From Ottelia alismoides (Eukaryota; Streptophyta; Magnoliopsida; Alismatales; Hydrocharitaceae), in contig JAZKJV010006045.1 in assembly GCA_037367405.1 (NCBI GenBank), forward strand, positions 62,001 through 126,000: a DNA stretch of 64,000 nucleotides, in the 5' to 3' direction. Position 1 is the first letter of the stretch. Every line of letters starts with the position of its first letter. The position numbers and the translations under genes were made by a program. Of the stretch, positions 23,110 through 34,700 are shown in pieces. The notes under the pieces were generated by a model. The model made no database searches. It had not been told where the DNA came from and worked only from the letters and a program-made list of their open reading frames with translations.

Positions 23110-23880
23110 TCTTATAGTTGATGCATTAGGATATAACCTTCTCATCATCAACACTTTGAGGTGTCATCATTTTAACTAGGAAAATCCCATGTTTAAGAGA
23201 TGGACATCTTTTTTGGGGATTATCTATTTTTTTCCAAGATATTCTTATGTATCTAAGTTGTGGTAGTCATATTGCTTTATTTTCTCTGTTTCCAAACTTC
23301 TTCAGATCCAAGATGTAAGAATCATCCTCGAGATCTTTCATCTCAAAGGTATGGGGAAACAAGATCTTAACATTGACCATCATCCCTTCATTATCCGCAT
23401 GAGTTAGGATGTCATCTACATAAAACGTGTTGAGCACGAAATTCTATATAAACCGTAACTCTTTATGGATTAATTGAATATAATGTCCCAACTGTGAAAA
23501 GCTTGTTTTAGTCCATAGATATACTTTTTTAGCTTGTACACCTTTCCTTCTTCTCCAATGAAACCTTGGGGTTGCTCCATATAGATTTCCTCGTTGATTT
23601 ATACATTGAGGTTTGCAGTCTTGATGTTCATCTACCATATGTTGTAGTCAAGTTGCACAACTACGGTTAGCAATATCCTAATGGATTTAAGCATGGTTGA
23701 AGGAGTGTCTCATCATAATTGATTTCTTTTATTTGTGTGTAATCATTGGTTAAATCGTGGTATGAAGGTCTCTACCTTCCCAACGGGTCCTTTCTTTCTT
23801 TTAAAGATATGTTGACCCCGGTGGCATTAACCATTTTAGGTGGATCTTCAAGATTTCATACACTATTCTTATGCATGAAG
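23110..23880 (-). pseudogene. Ty1/copia reverse transcriptase remnant
   Basis: Reading the minus strand in mixed frames gives successive copia RT landmarks: 'VWNLEDPP' near 23860, 'MLKSIRILL' near 23690, 'INEEIYMEQPQGFIGEEGK' and 'VYKLKKYIYGLKQA' near 23500-23600, and the catalytic-site block 'FYVDDIL' near 23420, followed by 'FEMKDLEDDSYIL'. Stops and frameshifts interrupt every frame, so it is dead. No LTRs were found around it. Only the reverse-transcriptase core is left. Confidence 0.8.
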
Positions 23881-25480
23881 TGACCTAATTCAGACTTATT
23901 AGCATCCATCTTTCCAGGTCATGACCTAACTTCATTATATGAACTTGGATCATCATCAGACTCTTATAATACTTAGATTCCACACCTCAAGTGATCTTAC
24001 CACCCTTAACTATTTTTGAGAAGTATATGTGTGTCATCAGATATTGTCTCTAGTATTGGAACTTCATCGATCTCACTAAATTTTATGGGTTTCGTTACTT
24101 CCTTATTTCCTTATTGTCTTAACTTTTTAAGGAAGTCATCCTCTAGAAATTTTCAAATCTCTGAAGACAAATACCACATTATACTAAAATTTCGTCCTTA
24201 ATACTTGACCAGAAACACAATAGAACCACAAAAAATAAAGTTTCACAATCGACACCAATATTTCCCATAATTTCATGTCCTAAGTTGATCTTGAGTATAA
24301 ATTCATGTATGTCGTTTTGGCTTTGGGGTGGTTCTGCATGTGATATGAAAGAAACCTAGGGATTTTACCATGATAATTCCTGGCAGATTATGGCACCACA
24401 AAAACTTGCACATTCGTCACTTTTTACCATGATCTTCTACAATTTAGTGCATGTCAAAGCCTTGAGCATTTTCAAAACTTAGTCATATTGAACGAACTTC
24501 TGGAATATTAAAGATGAGATTTTAGTATCTCGATCCTATTACACCTACACTAGACAAGTTCATCTTCTCCTTGCATGTTGGATCTTGAACATCTTTATCT
24601 GATACTATCAAGATGATGACCAGATTATATATATATATATATAAACGTACATTAAGAGAGGAACTATAGTAAGACGGCAGAAGGGCATGAAAAGGATGAA
24701 CGAAGATGCTTATGGCAAAGTTAATAATGAATATGGCATTTTCATATGAGAGGAGGGCATCAGGTAAGGTGGAGAGTTCCGAGATCACTTGGCCAATAGA
24801 ACATGGATGCCATTTTGACAAACCAATCTGACAAGGAACGAGGAAAAATGGTATCTTGATCGGCTCATTTTCATTTTAAATTATGAGGAATTTTATGGAA
24901 CAGATAGTCAATTATCTTCCAAAGATCAAACTCCTCTTTCACAATGATGATTAGGTAGCATAAACTTATGCTTATTGGTTTGGCTGAGCAATGATGAGGT
25001 TCGACCACATTGATAGCTGAAAGACGAATCAGAGTAATGGTCACAAGCAGGCCATTGTATCCATGGCCACATTACATTCTGATAATAAAGGCATACACAT
25101 GATGTCATTTGAAAAAAAGAAAATAATTAGTTTTTAAAAAAATGTACGTTATAAGAGAGGAGAGACCATGTTCTAGTCTTCTACCCTCAGTTCCAGAATC
25201 AAATCATGATATTTGATTATTGTAGGAAGTTGCCAAAAGCTGTCTTGAATAAAGAACTTATACCAACTTGCAGAAATTTAAAAAAAAAAACAAGTGAAAT
25301 CGCTCCAAAGAGCGCATATTAAATATCAAACCAGATAAATACGAACGCAAATATGTGCAGGTAAAGCAACATCAAATTGGGATTTCAAGTAAAATCTTAA
25401 CCCAACAAATTATTGTGTCAGCTATCTACCGGTTTTGCTGGTTAATTTGTTTCAGAAACTAGTTTAGAAAGAACAAAACT
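23881..25480. other. Region without a supported gene, 3' side of ATP synthase g
   Basis: Possible further copia debris extends to about 24400, but I cannot name a domain. A (TA)n run is at 24627-24643. 25270-25480 probably contains the 3'UTR and 3' flank of the minus-strand subunit g gene. Confidence 0.4.
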
Positions 25481-25556
25481 CGCATACAAAATGGCAACTG
25501 AGTTCGCCTCCGGAATGGATTGGGGAGAGGGGATGGGAAGAGGGGTGTTCAATCAC

Positions 25557-25743
25557 TCAGACGTAGTAGCCGGTGAATGTGAAGCCTCTTCCGGCAATCT
25601 CACCAGCGCAGAACCATGCATACAGTTCAAGCCCAAACAATGCAGCAATTCCAGCATCTTCAACCTTCAGGTCTTTCCTGTTCTTCCACACCTGCTTCAA
25701 GCAGTCCAGCTCTTTCCAGAATAACTCATAGCGTCCGGGAAGG
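25557..25743 (-). CDS. ATP synthase subunit g, coding exon 2
   Basis: It encodes the last 61 residues and the TGA at 25559-25557, in the phase demanded by exon 1. It contains the family-typical LKVEDAGIAALFGLEL and GRGFTFTGYY blocks. Plus-strand ORFs over it (25491-25804) are shadows. Confidence 0.92.
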
Positions 25744-28700
25744 CTATCATGAAAAGTTTGAATTCGGTGAAAATGACCAAAAACTGTGGCGTGTCAGCAG
25801 TTAATACAATGTTCAAAAAATCTTTTGAAGTAAACAAGTTCCCATAAAGAACATACGTCCAATTTGGAGCTCTAGGGTTTTGTTTATTCCGTTTCCCAAT
25901 ATGACAGTGAGCGCTGAACCAGGAAGCCCAATGCAGTAAATTTATTACCAATAAATCATGAATCCATAACTTAGATTTAAATTAGGACGATCAATGACAC
26001 GATTCTCTCGCCAATGTAAATTAGGACTATCGATGACACTGGATTCTCCCACCAATGAAGAATCATATGCTTTGGTATCTGATACAATCAAAGTTTACTT
26101 GCAAAATATCAGTGTTGAATTAAGCCAACCTCAAATTACCCACGAAATGAATGATAAGGTTTAAATTAACCCTTTTATGAAAAGAGTTATTCTTATCCAA
26201 AACAAGGTTTGTAGCATGGGCTATACCCAGATTAATGATTTAGCAGGAATGAAACAAAAGACCAATAATATATGCCTCCTCCTCGCAGCAGGAGCCTCAA
26301 AATTCAAATCAAATAAAAGAAGGAATTTTTACCCGGCAGACTCTAATCTTCTTAAATTACATCTACGACCTTTGAAATATCGATATTCCTCCCTAAACCC
26401 TTTAAACTTGCTCCATCTTACCACATGAACCCTCCGTTTGTGTCATCTTCTTCGTAACCTAACCAAAGTCGTGTGGGTAATCCTTGTACGACACAATCAC
26501 TAGAGGCGTGCCACGTGTCCTAGGTTTAGGGTTTTGATGCGAAGCTCGGATAAAGAGGCATACGATGCTTCGTCCCCTCCCATTCCACTTCGATACCATC
26601 GATCTCCCCCCTTCCTTTTCACCCCATCAACCTCTCCCTTGCTTGCTCCACTCCATCAACCTCTCCCTCCCCTTTCGCACTCCATCGCGTTGGTGGTCAC
26701 GTAATCTCTTCTTCCTCGATCGAATCAAAGTCCTTCCGCTTTAGGGTTTCAACACAATAGCGAAAGGAGGTTAAACGGGTTAGGGTTTCAAACTCATGGG
26801 TGCTTTTCTGTTGATATCGAACATGCAGGTGTCGACAATGGGTTGGTTCGATGGACACGAAGGGGTCCTCACCATGTGCGTTAGGCATGGAGGCTACTTC
26901 AATAGATGCGAGGAATGAAGGGAGAAAAGTATTTATTTGGAACTGAACAGAGGATCGGGATCGATCCGGACACTACCTCGTGGTTTGATATTATGCAAGC
27001 AATCTCTGAGGTCGTACCTTGGGTGCCAAGGTGTGCGATCACTTTGAAATATAAGATTCTTCACATAAGAGGGAGCAAGTTTGCTGAGATTAAGAATGAG
27101 AAAGACATGCTGGAAATGTTCAGTGCACACAACGATGGAACCGAAATCGAGCTTGTGGAGGAGATGACAGACATAGAGGTTCTGAGTTACATCCAAGCGA
27201 AGGAGTTTCTCAGCAAGAAGAACGCAGGTCCGGTGGCCGATCCCACATCGAGTGCAGAGAACCTCGAAGGCATCGTGGATTTCGTATCGCCTACGGAGAA
27301 CTCCCAAGAGACCATGGAGCATCCCCAGGATGTGGATAATGGTGGTGTTGGAGGCTTTAAGATGACCTTGTCATTTACATACGAGCAGCTGGACTGGAAC
27401 ATGGGTGAGGAAGGAGCCACAGATAAGGTTTGGAAATGGCTTATTTCTGAAGCAGGGAACTCTGATGGGATCACGAGGGTGAATGTGGAAGATGGTGAGA
27501 TGAAGGGAGTGCATGTGGATGATAGTGGAACTGAGGCAGCACCTGTGGGTGATCATGGGACAGAGGCTACACATGTGGGTGACAGTGGAACTGAGGCTGC
27601 ACCTTGGGTGATCATGGGACAGAGGATGCACCTGTGGGTGATCGTGGGATAGAGGCTGCACCTGCGGGTAATCGGGGGACAAAGGCTGCACATGTGGGTG
27701 ATCGTGGGACCGAGGGGGTTCCACAGGTGATGATGGGAATGAGAGTATTGCGGAGGAGGGTGAGATCTCTCTTGGAGACGAAGAACCATATGACAAATAG
27801 AGGAGAAGCCTCCAGACCTGAGAAGGGAGAAGAACCTTACATCAGTCTAGGGAGCAATCGTTTGGGAGCTTCTGATGTTGGGATAACCCCGGAGGTTGTA
27901 GAGCGTGTGTAAAGAAGAAAGACACATCTTCAGACTCCATCCAACCGAAGATGCACAAGATCAGTGGTTGCACAGAGGACCAATGAGCACTACCAAGCAG
28001 GACCCAATTCTGATTCTTCTTATTCCAGTTACAGTGTTGTTGACGCTGATGTGGAGGATAGTGATGATTTAGATGACTTTGATGGCCTTGTCTCTGAGAA
28101 TAGCTATTATCATCTTCTCGATTCCGACATGGAGAATGCGAGTGATTACGAGGGTCATGAAGCCAATGTCAATTTGGATGCCTCGTCATTTAAAGTACGG
28201 GTTGAATTCGAAAGCCAAGAATGTGAGAACTTTGGTGGTCGACTACACTTGCGCTTCGAACAATCTTGTTGGAAACACCATGGTTGGCCAGCACTGGGTA
28301 TCACACCAGATATCAAATTGGGTGATGCAGAACCCCTCAATCACAGTCAAACAGCTATCTGATAGAATCAATGAAGCATACAAGCTACATAAGCCCTATA
28401 TGACCATTTATAAGGGAAGGAGGAGGGTATCGGATGCGTTATTTGGGAGTATTGAGGAGTCATATGCGAAGATCATCTCCCTTATTGCAGAGTTGAAGCG
28501 TCGCAATCCAACTGGTGTCATCCATTACTTCTTGGAGGAAGATGACTCCTTCCTCAAATGTTTCATCTCATTTAAAGCTAACAGGGATGGCTACATGCTC
28601 GGATGTAGACCTTTTTTGGGGTTGGATGGATGCCACTTGAAGGGAAGTACTTGTGAACTCTGTTGTTTGCTACTGCCCTAGACGCATCAAACGGGCTCTT

Positions 28701-31700
28701 CCCTGTTGCATTCGCAGTCGTTGAGAACGAGTCCAGCATTACGTGGCACTGGTCCTTGTAGTAATTGGACGAGGTCATACAATGTAGCGAAGGAAATGGT
28801 CTAACAATAATCTCAGATGGTCAGAAGGGACTGGCGGGTGCAGTGAAAGAAAATTTTCCATGTGCAGAGCATAGGGCCTGTATGCATCATGTTTATAAGA
28901 ACTTCAAGATAAAGTTTCTAGGAAGTGATTTGGAACATATAATATAGTCAGCAGCCAGAACTTTTGAGTCAAAGCAATTCCTCCATTGGATGAAAGAGCT
29001 TCAAAAAGCCAATCCAAGAGCTTTTGACTACATGATGGGAATTAACCTCAAATGGTTGAGATCCCAATTCACCACGGCAGCTCACTGCCACTACATCACC
29101 AACAACCTAAGCGAGTCTTTCAATTTGTGGATTAATGGAGCTCGTCAGCTACCAATAGTTGATCTGATATATTGGATTCGACCGAATATGATGACAACTT
29201 TGGAAGAGTAGAGAGTGAAAGGTTCAAAAATGTGAAGAGTGATGGTTTCTACCGCAATAGATTACTTGAGGGCCTCAAACAAGAATCTATAGGGGTTAAT
29301 CGTAAGGAGGTCAAGCGAGAGCAACATAGAGGTGGAATGTCCTAGTGGTTGTAACGTCTGTGATCTTGCTGCAAAGCAATGCACATGTAGGCGATGGCAG
29401 GTCTCCGACTTGCCTTGCATACATGCTTGTGCCGCCATCTCAAGTTTGCGCAACGTGAATTGGGATGAGTATTTATCCAATTAATACAGCATACCACGTT
29501 ATCGAAGGACCTATGCGGAGTCAATCGCCCCCTTACTTGACAAGTCGTGCTGGACACCCATCAAATTAGCGTACAAAGTATTACCTCCGCACTCCATGCG
29601 GCCTTCAAGAAGGCCAAAGAAGAATCGAATAAGAGCGAGGGACGAGGAGAAAAAGACCCATCACAAATGCACGAGGTGTGGTTCTTTTGGCCACCACAAA
29701 AACACATGCAAAAATCCGATAAATCCACGACCAATGGTTGTTGACAATGAATGGAACCCAAGTGCGGGCATCCATGGAGGATCTAAGTGGAAGAATCGAT
29801 TCTCAGCACTCTTCTACTTTGGGGGCTAGAAGGTTTGTCAGAATATGTACTCATTACTCTTCTCATTTTGGTTTGCTTTTATTGATGATTGCTTGCTCCT
29901 GGCAATAGAGTGGCTATTAGGGCAAAAGCCTTTCAGTGGACCACCAAGGTTGCCGGAGAGGCTGGTCCAAGCACTACGAAAAGGGGTAGGCCAAAGAAAG
30001 CGGCTCGAATTGGTAAATTCCATAACATTTTGGATTTCCTTTGTTTGAGGATTCCATAAGGTCAATTTACATTTTCAGGTGTTCAAGATCCATGATTATC
30101 CACAGTGAAGTTGGAGCCACAGTGAAGTTAAAGTTCCAGCAAGTAATTTTGGAGGCCTGAACGCATTAAATTGGAAGTTATTAATTCCATTTGCACGAGT
30201 GTACATATGACGGCTTTTATCTGGATTTTTTTCCATGTAGGGCTACTGGGTAGAGAACAGCTCTTTTTTGGGAAGATTTTTTATGAAGTCTGTTGAAGCT
30301 TGAAGTGTAGGACAAAACCCAAAGAATTTACTGCTTCATCTAAAATGTTGGTTTTTTATAGCTACTTGTGTTATTTTTTGAGGTTTTCGTGGTCAATATG
30401 TAAGATAAACAATAGCTTAGAGTTACTTATCTTACACATTGTTTATCTTACCATAAGTAACTCTAAGTTATTATTTATCTTACATATTGACAACAAAAAC
30501 CCCACAAATTACATAGCAAGTGGCTAAAAAAAAAACCAACATTCCAGATGAAGCAGTAAATTCTTTAGGTGTTGTCTTACTCTTCAAGCTTCAGCAGACT
30601 TCATCAAAAATCTTCCCAAAAAAGAGATGTTCTATACCCAGTAGCCCTATGTGGAAACAAAAAAGTCCAAATAGAAGCCGTGATATGTACACTCGTGCAA
30701 ATGAATTAATAATTTCAAATTTGTAATGCGTTCAGACCTCCAAAACTACTAACTGGAACTCCAACCTCATTGTATGTAATCATGGATCTTGAACACCTGA
30801 AAATGTAAATTGACCTTAAGGAATCCTCCAACAAAGGAAATCCAAAATGTTATGGAATTTACCAATTCGATACGCTTTCTTTGGTTGACCCCTCTTCGTA
30901 GTGCTTGGACCAGCCTCTCCGGCAACTTTGGTGGCCCTCTGAAATGCTTTTGCCCTAATAGCCACTCCACTTCCAGGAGGAAGCAATCATCTATAAAAGC
31001 AGACCAAAATGAGAAGAGTAATGAGTACAGGTTCTGACATACCTTATAACCCCCAAAGTAGAAGACTGCTAAGAACCGATTCTCCCACTTAGATCCTCCA
31101 TGGATGCTCGTACTTGGGTTCCATGTGGTTCATTGTCAACAGCCATTGGTCATGAATTTATAAAATTTTTGGATGTGTTTTTGTAGTGGCCAAAAGAACC
31201 ACACCTCGTGCATTTGTGATGGGTCTTTCTCTCCTCGTCTCTCGCTCTTTATTCGATTCTTCTTTGGCCTTCCTAAAGGCCTCATGGAGTGTGGAGATAA
31301 TACTTTGTACGCTAATTTGATGGGTGTCCAGCACGACTTGTCAGGTAAGGGAGGCAATTGACTCCGCATAGATCCTTCGATAACGTGATATGATGTAGTA
31401 ATTGGATAAGTACTCATCCTGATTCACGTTGCACAAACTTGAGATGGAGGCACAAGCATGTGTGCAAAGCAAGCCGGAGACCTACCATCACCTACAGGTG
31501 CATTGCTTTGCAGCAAGATCAAAGACATTACGACCATTAGGGCATTCCACCTTTATGCTACTCTCGCTTGACCTCCTTACAATGACACATGTAGATTCTT
31601 GTTTGAAGTCTTCACGTAATCTAGTGCGGTAGAAACCACCACTCCTCCCATTTTTGAACCTTTCACTCTCCGCTCTTCCAAAGTTGTCATCATCTTCTGC

Positions 31701-34700
31701 AGAATCCAATCTATCAGATCACATATTGATAGGTTAAAGGCCTCACTAATCCATGAATTGAAAGACTCGCTTAGATTGTTGGTGGTGTAGTGGCAGTGAG
31801 CTGTTGTGGTGAATTGGGATCTCAACCATTTCAGGTTAATTCCCATCATGTAGTCAAAAGCTCTTGGATTGGCTTTTTGAAGCTCTTTCATCCAATGGAG
31901 GAATTGCTTTGACTCAAAAGCTCTGGTTGCTGACCATATTATATATTCCAAATCACTTCCTGGAAACTTCATCTTGAAATTCTTGTAAACATGATGCATA
32001 CAGGCCCTATGTTCTGCACATGGAAATTTTTCTTTCACTGCACCCGCCAGTCCCTTCTGACCATCTGAGATTATTGTTAGACCATTTCCTTCGCCACATT
32101 GGATGGCCTCCTCCAAATGATGCAAGAACCAGTGCCATGTAATGCTGGACTCGTTCTCAACGACTATGAATGCAACAGGGAAGAGCTCGTTTAATGTGTC
32201 TAGGGCAATAGCAGACAACAGTGTTCCCAAGTACTTCCCCTTCAAGTGGCATCCATCCAACCCCAAAAAAGGTCTACATCCGAACATGTAGTCATCCATG
32301 TTAGCTTGAAATGAGATGAAACATCTGAGGAAAGAGTCATCTTCCTCCAAGAAGTAATGGATGATACTAGTCGGATTACGACGCATCAACTCTGCAACAA
32401 GGGAGGGGATCTTCGCATGACTCCTCAATACTCCCAAATAACGCAACTGATGCCCTCCTTTTCCCTTATAGATGGTCATATAGGGCAGACATAGCTTGTA
32501 GGCTTCATTGATCCTATCAGATAGCTGCATGACTGTGATTGAGGGGTTCTGCATCTTCCAATTTGATATCTGGTGTGATATCCAGTGCTTGCCAGCCATG
32601 GTGTTTCCAGCAAGATTATTTGAAGCACAAGTGTGGTCGGCCATCAAAGTTCTCACTTTGAACATGTTGTTGTTTCGAATCAAGGAGGCATGTATCCTCC
32701 AACGACATCATTCCTTCATGCGCGTTGTTGTGACTCCGGTGCTTTTGCTTTTGATGAATTTGGCGGCAAACTCCTTGTTGATGCAATGAGATGCAAGTGC
32801 GGAGCGGAAGGATTCTTGGCTTTCGAATTCATCCCCTACTTCAAATGATGGGGCATCCAAATCGACATTGGCTTCGGGGCCCTCGTAATCACTCACATTC
32901 TCCACGTCGGAATCGAGAAGACGATGATAGCTATTCTCAGAGACAAGGCCGTCACAGTCATCTGAATCATCACTATCCTCCACATCAGCGTCAGCAACAC
33001 TGTAACTGGAATCAGAAGAATCAGAATTAGGTCCTGCTTGGTAGTGCTCATTGGTCCTCTGTGCAACCACTGATCTTGTGCATCTTCGGTTGGATGGGGT
33101 CTGAAGATGTGTCTATCTTCTTACACACGCTCTTGTACGCTTGATGCAGGTAGGGATGAGCATTGGGCTGCGCCGGCCTGGCCCAGCCCGAAGCCCAGCC
33201 CAAAAAGCCCAGCCCGACCCAAGCCCAAACGAACATTGGGCCGAGCTTGGGCCCAATATTTAAGCCCAAAATTTTTTTGGTGGGCCCGGCCCGAAGAGGG
33301 CTCGTACCCTTCCCATATCCTACACATCTGGAAACTCTCACCTGTTGCATGCACACTCTGTTCATGTATCATGTCTTCATACAATGTTTATAAATCAAGA
33401 AAGTCGGGTGCGGGATATGTGAGTTGATGATCATTATATTTCAATTCGAAATTATTTTCCCTTAATTAGTCTATGATTTAGATTCTATTGGTTATTCTTG
33501 AATTTGTTAGTGTTTATTTTTTTCCATCAAAATATTTTCTATTATTGAACCTTTACCCAATATGGGTATTGTACCCATTTTTTTAACATACAGTACCTTG
33601 TGCACTTGTTGTTAACTGAGTAAGTTTGGTTCACTCTTTCAATTTCTATAATGTGAGACGTTCATGATATCTAACATCGAGCGCACTTTTATAAAATGAA
33701 AAATCATCTACGGTAGAATTGAGTTTTAGTTGTTTCACAATTATTATGGCATAGATTTTAAACAATTTTGACACGTCTAACTTGAATTGAGATTGACTTT
33801 AAAGAAAAACTCAAAATTTATAATCTATAATAGATGGAGATGGGTCGGCCCGGCCCAAGCCCGGCCCATAAGAGTCGGGTCGGGCCTGGGCTTAGGCCGA
33901 ACCAAAAAAAAATTGCGGGCCTAGGCCCGGCCCAAGGCCCAAAGTTTTTAAATGGGCTTGAGCCTGGGCCCTTCAGGGTCCGGCCCAACCCGACCCATGC
34001 TCATCCCTAGATGCAGGTATGCTCTACAACATCCGGGGTTATCCCAACATCAGATGCTCCCAAACGATTGCTCCCTAGACTGATGTAAGGTTCTTCTCCC
34101 TTCTCGGGTCCGGAGGCTTCTCCTCTATTTGTCATATGGTTCTTCGTCTCCAAGAGAGATCCCACCCTCCTCCACAATACTCTCATTCCCATCATCACCT
34201 ATGGCACCCCCCTCAGTCCCACGATCATCGACAGGTGCAGCCTTTGTCTCCCGATCACCCGCAGGTGCAGTCTCTGTCCCACGATCACCCACAGGTGCAG
34301 CCTCTGTCCCATGATCACCCAAAGGTGCAACCTCAGTTCCACTATCACCCACAGGTGCAGGCTCTGTCCCATGATCACCCACAAGTGCAGCCTCAATTCC
34401 ACTATCACCCACAGGTAAAGCCTCAATTCCACTATCACTTGCATGCACTCCCTCCATCCCACCATCTTCCACATTCACCCTCATGATCGCATCAGAGTTC
34501 CCTACTTCAGAATTAAGCCATTTCCAAATCTTGTCCGCGGCTCCTTCCTCACCCATGTTCCAGTCCAGTTGCTCATATGTAAATGACAAGGTCATCTTAG
34601 AGCCTCCAACACCACCATTATCCACATCCTAGGGTTGTGGCTCCATGGTGCCTCGAGAGTTCTTCGCATGCGGTACGGGCTCCACGATGCCTTCAGGGTT

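Noticed and set aside
25491..25804. Two plus-strand ORFs of 77 and 62 aa
   Set aside because: They are antisense shadows of exon 2 of ATP synthase subunit g.
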